DNA of 24,489 nt, from assembly GCA_937982065.1 (NCBI GenBank), contig CALJMO010000056.1:1-24489 (forward strand), given 5' to 3'. The stretch is from an uncultured Collinsella sp. Its GTDB lineage: Bacteria; Actinomycetota; Coriobacteriia; Coriobacteriales; Coriobacteriaceae. The translations under genes and the position numbers were made by a program. Below the pieces are notes generated by a model. It was given only the letters and a program-made list of their open reading frames with translations. It ran no database searches and was not told the origin of the DNA. This document shows, in pieces, positions 22,736 through 24,489 of this stretch (its first letter is position 1; each line of letters opens with the position of its first letter).

Positions 22736-23404
22736 CTACAGGATTTCATCTGGGCTGGCGGGCTTGGTTGTTTTGGGGATGCCGAGTTTGGATGACGCGA
22801 AATCGTCAACATTGTCCTTAATTCCGTCTTTGGTGTAGACAGTGACCATATAGGTGCTGTGTCCGAATTCGCCCTTGTCGCGTGTTGCCCAGGCATCCCA
22901 GTAGGCGGCCCCGTTTCGCCCTTTGATTTTTCCGACACGGCGGAGTTCTGTTCGCTTTAATTTCCGGTTGCTATAGATGGTTCGACCGGCTTCCGCGGTG
23001 AGCCCGCACTGTCCAAGCAGCTTGTCGAGGACTTGGTTCATGTGGCGCTCATCGGTGTTTGGTGCGTAGTCGTAGGCGAGGGTGATGGAGTCGAGTGGCT
23101 GGTCGTCGATCAGATAGTTTAGCGCCTGAGGTTCAAGGCAGAAATAGGGGGAGCATCCGTCGACCTTGCCGAGCAACGGTAACTTGGACTGCCAACTTCC
23201 GGTGGGAATTGCATATTCGTAGAACACGCCACGGCAGACAAAGGAGAGCGAGGTGGCACGCGAGCCGGCGTCGATCATCCCGCAAAGATCGAAGGGCGAG
23301 GCGATACCAAAAGAAAAGGGCGTGATGACGATAAGGAAGAGCATCACGATGGGTATGGCGAGAATGGCGATGACGTTGCGACCGGTGGAATGAGACGGCT
23401 TCAT
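22736..23404 (-). CDS. Membrane-anchored protein of unknown function
   Basis: 222 residues, not recognised. The N-terminus has a short basic start (MKPSHSTGRN) and one long hydrophobic segment (about residues 11-33, VIAILAIPIVMLFLIVITPF), fitting an uncleaved signal anchor with the rest outside. The exported part contains five or six Cys, including CSPYFCLEP, which could form disulfides. It has a tail rich in charged residues ending KTTKPASPDEIL. No enzymatic motif was found. GAGGAG lies 5 nt before the ATG at 23404; an upstream TTG is less likely. It is divergent from the gene at 23639, a protein of the same size and layout, and both are bracketed by CAAAGG hairpins. Local base composition is less GC-rich than the rest of the window. 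Confidence 0.82.
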   Translation of the reverse strand: MKPSHSTGRNVIAILAIPIVMLFLIVITPFSFGIASPFDLCGMIDAGSRATSLSFVCRGVFYEYAIPTGSWQSKLPLLGKVDGCSPYFCLEPQALNYLIDDQPLDSITLAYDYAPNTDERHMNQVLDKLLGQCGLTAEAGRTIYSNRKLKRTELRRVGKIKGRNGAAYWDAWATRDKGEFGHSTYMVTVYTKDGIKDNVDDFASSKLGIPKTTKPASPDEIL

Positions 23405-23514
23405 ATGCGCTCCTCGAGACAAAGATCTGTTGAGGATAGGCAGAAATGGATATGTTCAGAGAACAATTCAAGTTTAATCTCATGGCGCGAGATGGTCGAC
23501 CGTTAGCGTCGAAA

Positions 23515-23549
23515 ACCACCACAAAGGTGCCTGTCCCCTTTGTGGTGGT
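23515..23549 (+). repeat. CAAAGG hairpin repeat, copy B
   Basis: ACCACCACAAAGG (23515-23527), loop TGCCTGTCC, CCTTTGTGGTGGT (23537-23549): a 13-bp perfect stem in the divergent gap between the two unknown membrane-protein genes. Compared with copies A and C the stem differs at several positions, always with the matching change on the other arm. Confidence 0.85.
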
Positions 23550-23638
23550 GAGGAGCGCGCGGCTTCTTTTGGTAATAGTGTTAGCTGGCGGTATCATTAG
23601 TGCAGGTGGCGAAGGTTTGCATTGTGGGGTGTTTTGCC

Positions 23639-24310
23639 GTGAGCCGTTCTGCCCGTATTGGATTGATTGTCTTGGCGCTTGCGATCGCTGTGGTTGGCGC
23701 GGGCGCTGTCGGTATGGCATTTCTACCTGCTGCGGTGACGGAGCCGTTGGTCAAGCCTGTGGCTCAATCTGTCGAACTTCTGACCGGCGACGACAAGCCC
23801 GAGACCATTACCGTTGATTTTGATGAGCAGCCGGCTGTGCTGGGTATTAGCAATTATCCGAGTATTCAGCTTGGGGCCATGCGCTATACCACGGATACAA
23901 GCCTGATCGATAGGGCGTCCGAGCTACTCAAGGGCAAAACATTTAAGCGTTGGTACGGATATGCGTCCTATCGGGCAAAAGCGAACGACATGGTTGGCGG
24001 ATGTCACTCTTCCATCGAGCTGGACACTGCAAACGGCGCAAAGTTATGTGATGTCTCGTACGATCCGGGTTACGAGGGCAATGAGGGTCCGGGTATTTAC
24101 ATCATGGCTGGCGATGCAGCCTATGTCATGGAGGGCGACCAGGCCGAGCTCAACGATTTTATGGGTCAGTGTATCCAAGATGCCTATGAACAGACCTGCT
24201 TGCCCGACCCGCAGACTGCACGCGATAGTGGGTCTGCCCGTATATGGCTCTTCGAGGATGAGATGCCCTGGAGCGGCGAATCGGGAAGCACGGGTTCGGT
24301 AAGTAAATAG
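23639..24310 (+). CDS. Membrane-anchored or exported protein of unknown function
   Basis: 223 residues, not recognised. It begins with a short basic stretch (SRSAR), then a hydrophobic segment (about 7-29, IGLIVLALAIAVVGAGAVGMAF), consistent with a signal anchor or an inefficiently cleaved signal peptide. The outer part is acidic, with four Cys (in GGCHSS, KLCDVS, GQCIQD and QTCLPD) and no known catalytic motif; GPGIYIMAGDAAYVMEGD looks like beta structure. The start is uncertain: GTG 23639 is chosen because GGGGTG precedes it and the basic-hydrophobic order then fits a signal anchor; an earlier GTG at 23600 is possible. It is divergent from the similar-sized gene at 23404. Confidence 0.75.
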   Translation: MSRSARIGLIVLALAIAVVGAGAVGMAFLPAAVTEPLVKPVAQSVELLTGDDKPETITVDFDEQPAVLGISNYPSIQLGAMRYTTDTSLIDRASELLKGKTFKRWYGYASYRAKANDMVGGCHSSIELDTANGAKLCDVSYDPGYEGNEGPGIYIMAGDAAYVMEGDQAELNDFMGQCIQDAYEQTCLPDPQTARDSGSARIWLFEDEMPWSGESGSTGSVSK

Positions 24311-24317
24311 AGACTGC

Positions 24318-24354
24318 AACCACTACAAAGGTACCCGTCCCCTTTGTAGTGGTT
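24318..24354 (+). repeat. CAAAGG hairpin repeat, copy C
   Basis: AACCACTACAAAGG (24318-24331), loop TACCCGTCC, CCTTTGTAGTGGTT (24341-24354): a 14-bp perfect stem, 8 bp after the stop codon of the gene at 23639. It has the same orientation as copy B. Only CTC and a lone TTT follow, so termination would be weak. Confidence 0.85.
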
Positions 24355-24362
24355 CTCGGTTT

Positions 24363-24419
24363 GTCTCGATCTGTAACATCTAGGATCAAAAATGGCTGCT
24401 AGATGTTACAGATCGAGAC
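24363..24419. repeat. 21-bp perfect inverted repeat at the right end
   Basis: Arms 24363-24383 and 24399-24419 are exact complements (GTCTCGATCTGTAACATC... on the left) with a 15-nt loop, GATCAAAAATGGCTG. No T-run follows on either strand. The right arm contains the stop codon of a minus-strand frame entering from the window edge, so part of the repeat is coding. Confidence 0.8.
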
Positions 24420-24489
24420 GGTGGTGCGCCTGGGCGATCGCGTCGAAAATGTTGGTGTAAGGGTGACGCCCTAGCGCCCGTTTAACGAA
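24406..24489 (-). CDS. C-terminus of a protein continuing beyond the window (partial)
   Basis: A minus-strand frame open from the window edge for 27 codons to TAA at 24408-24406. The residues (KRALGRHPYTNIFDAIAQAHHRLDL) have the composition and amphipathic helix pattern of a real C-terminus, whereas the other frames here look poor. The protein family cannot be identified from so little. It converges on the gene at 23639. Its last codons and stop lie inside the 21-bp inverted repeat. Confidence 0.5.
   Translation of the reverse strand, partial: FVKRALGRHPYTNIFDAIAQAHHRLDL

Noticed and set aside
134..24419. Scattered repeats considered as a CRISPR array
   Set aside because: Copies are dispersed over 24 kb in intergenic gaps, with no regular spacers and no cas genes.

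Overview
The window looks like a chromosomal segment of a high-GC, anaerobic Gram-positive actinobacterium, most likely a coriobacterium such as Collinsella. The reasons are a dnaK-grpE-dnaJ-hspR operon (HspR-type rather than HrcA-type heat-shock control), a hydrogenase-maturation cluster, a 2[4Fe-4S] ferredoxin, an NAD operon with a NiaR-type repressor, and many short hairpin repeats between genes. The genus is inferred, not demonstrated. No rRNA, tRNA, CRISPR array, transposase or phage gene was seen.

Layout. (1) 1-417 is a repeat-rich gap without a convincing gene. (2) 418-7719, all minus strand, in transcription order: thioredoxin (trxA), a terminator, a small unknown protein, a NikR-like nickel regulator, hypF, hypC, hypD, hypE and a HAD phosphatase. 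HypF, HypC, HypD and HypE make and insert the Fe(CN)2CO part of the [NiFe]-hydrogenase active site. HypA, HypB and the hydrogenase itself are not in the window. (3) 7856-8431 (+) is an unknown conserved-looking protein. It converges on a LytTR response regulator and AgrC-like sensor kinase pair (10449-8450, minus). (4) 10742-14608 (+) is a nadA-nadB-nadC-niaR operon for NAD synthesis from aspartate. A large palindrome overlaps its promoter and its last gene encodes the probable repressor. (5) 14846-15031 (-) is a ferredoxin, separated from niaR by a perfect bidirectional terminator. (6) 15565-19864 (+) is dnaK, grpE, a zinc-finger-less dnaJ and hspR. (7) 20171-22471 (+) is an aconitase-superfamily hydratase. 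(8) 22472-24489 is an AT-richer end with two divergent membrane-anchored proteins of unknown function and the C-terminus of a further minus-strand gene.

The main unexplained signal is intergenic. At least four kinds of inverted repeat occur: a hairpin with CAAAGG/CCTTTG at the loop (three copies with compensatory stem changes, bracketing the two unknown genes near the right end); a roughly 50-bp GGGGACGTTCCTT repeat (two copies); a GGGATGCGCTTTCCG family at the left end and before dnaK; and several single long palindromes (nadA operator, nadA-nadB gap, niaR 3' side, hydratase 3' side, right end). The nikR-hypF gap carries repeat arms that can pair in mutually exclusive ways.
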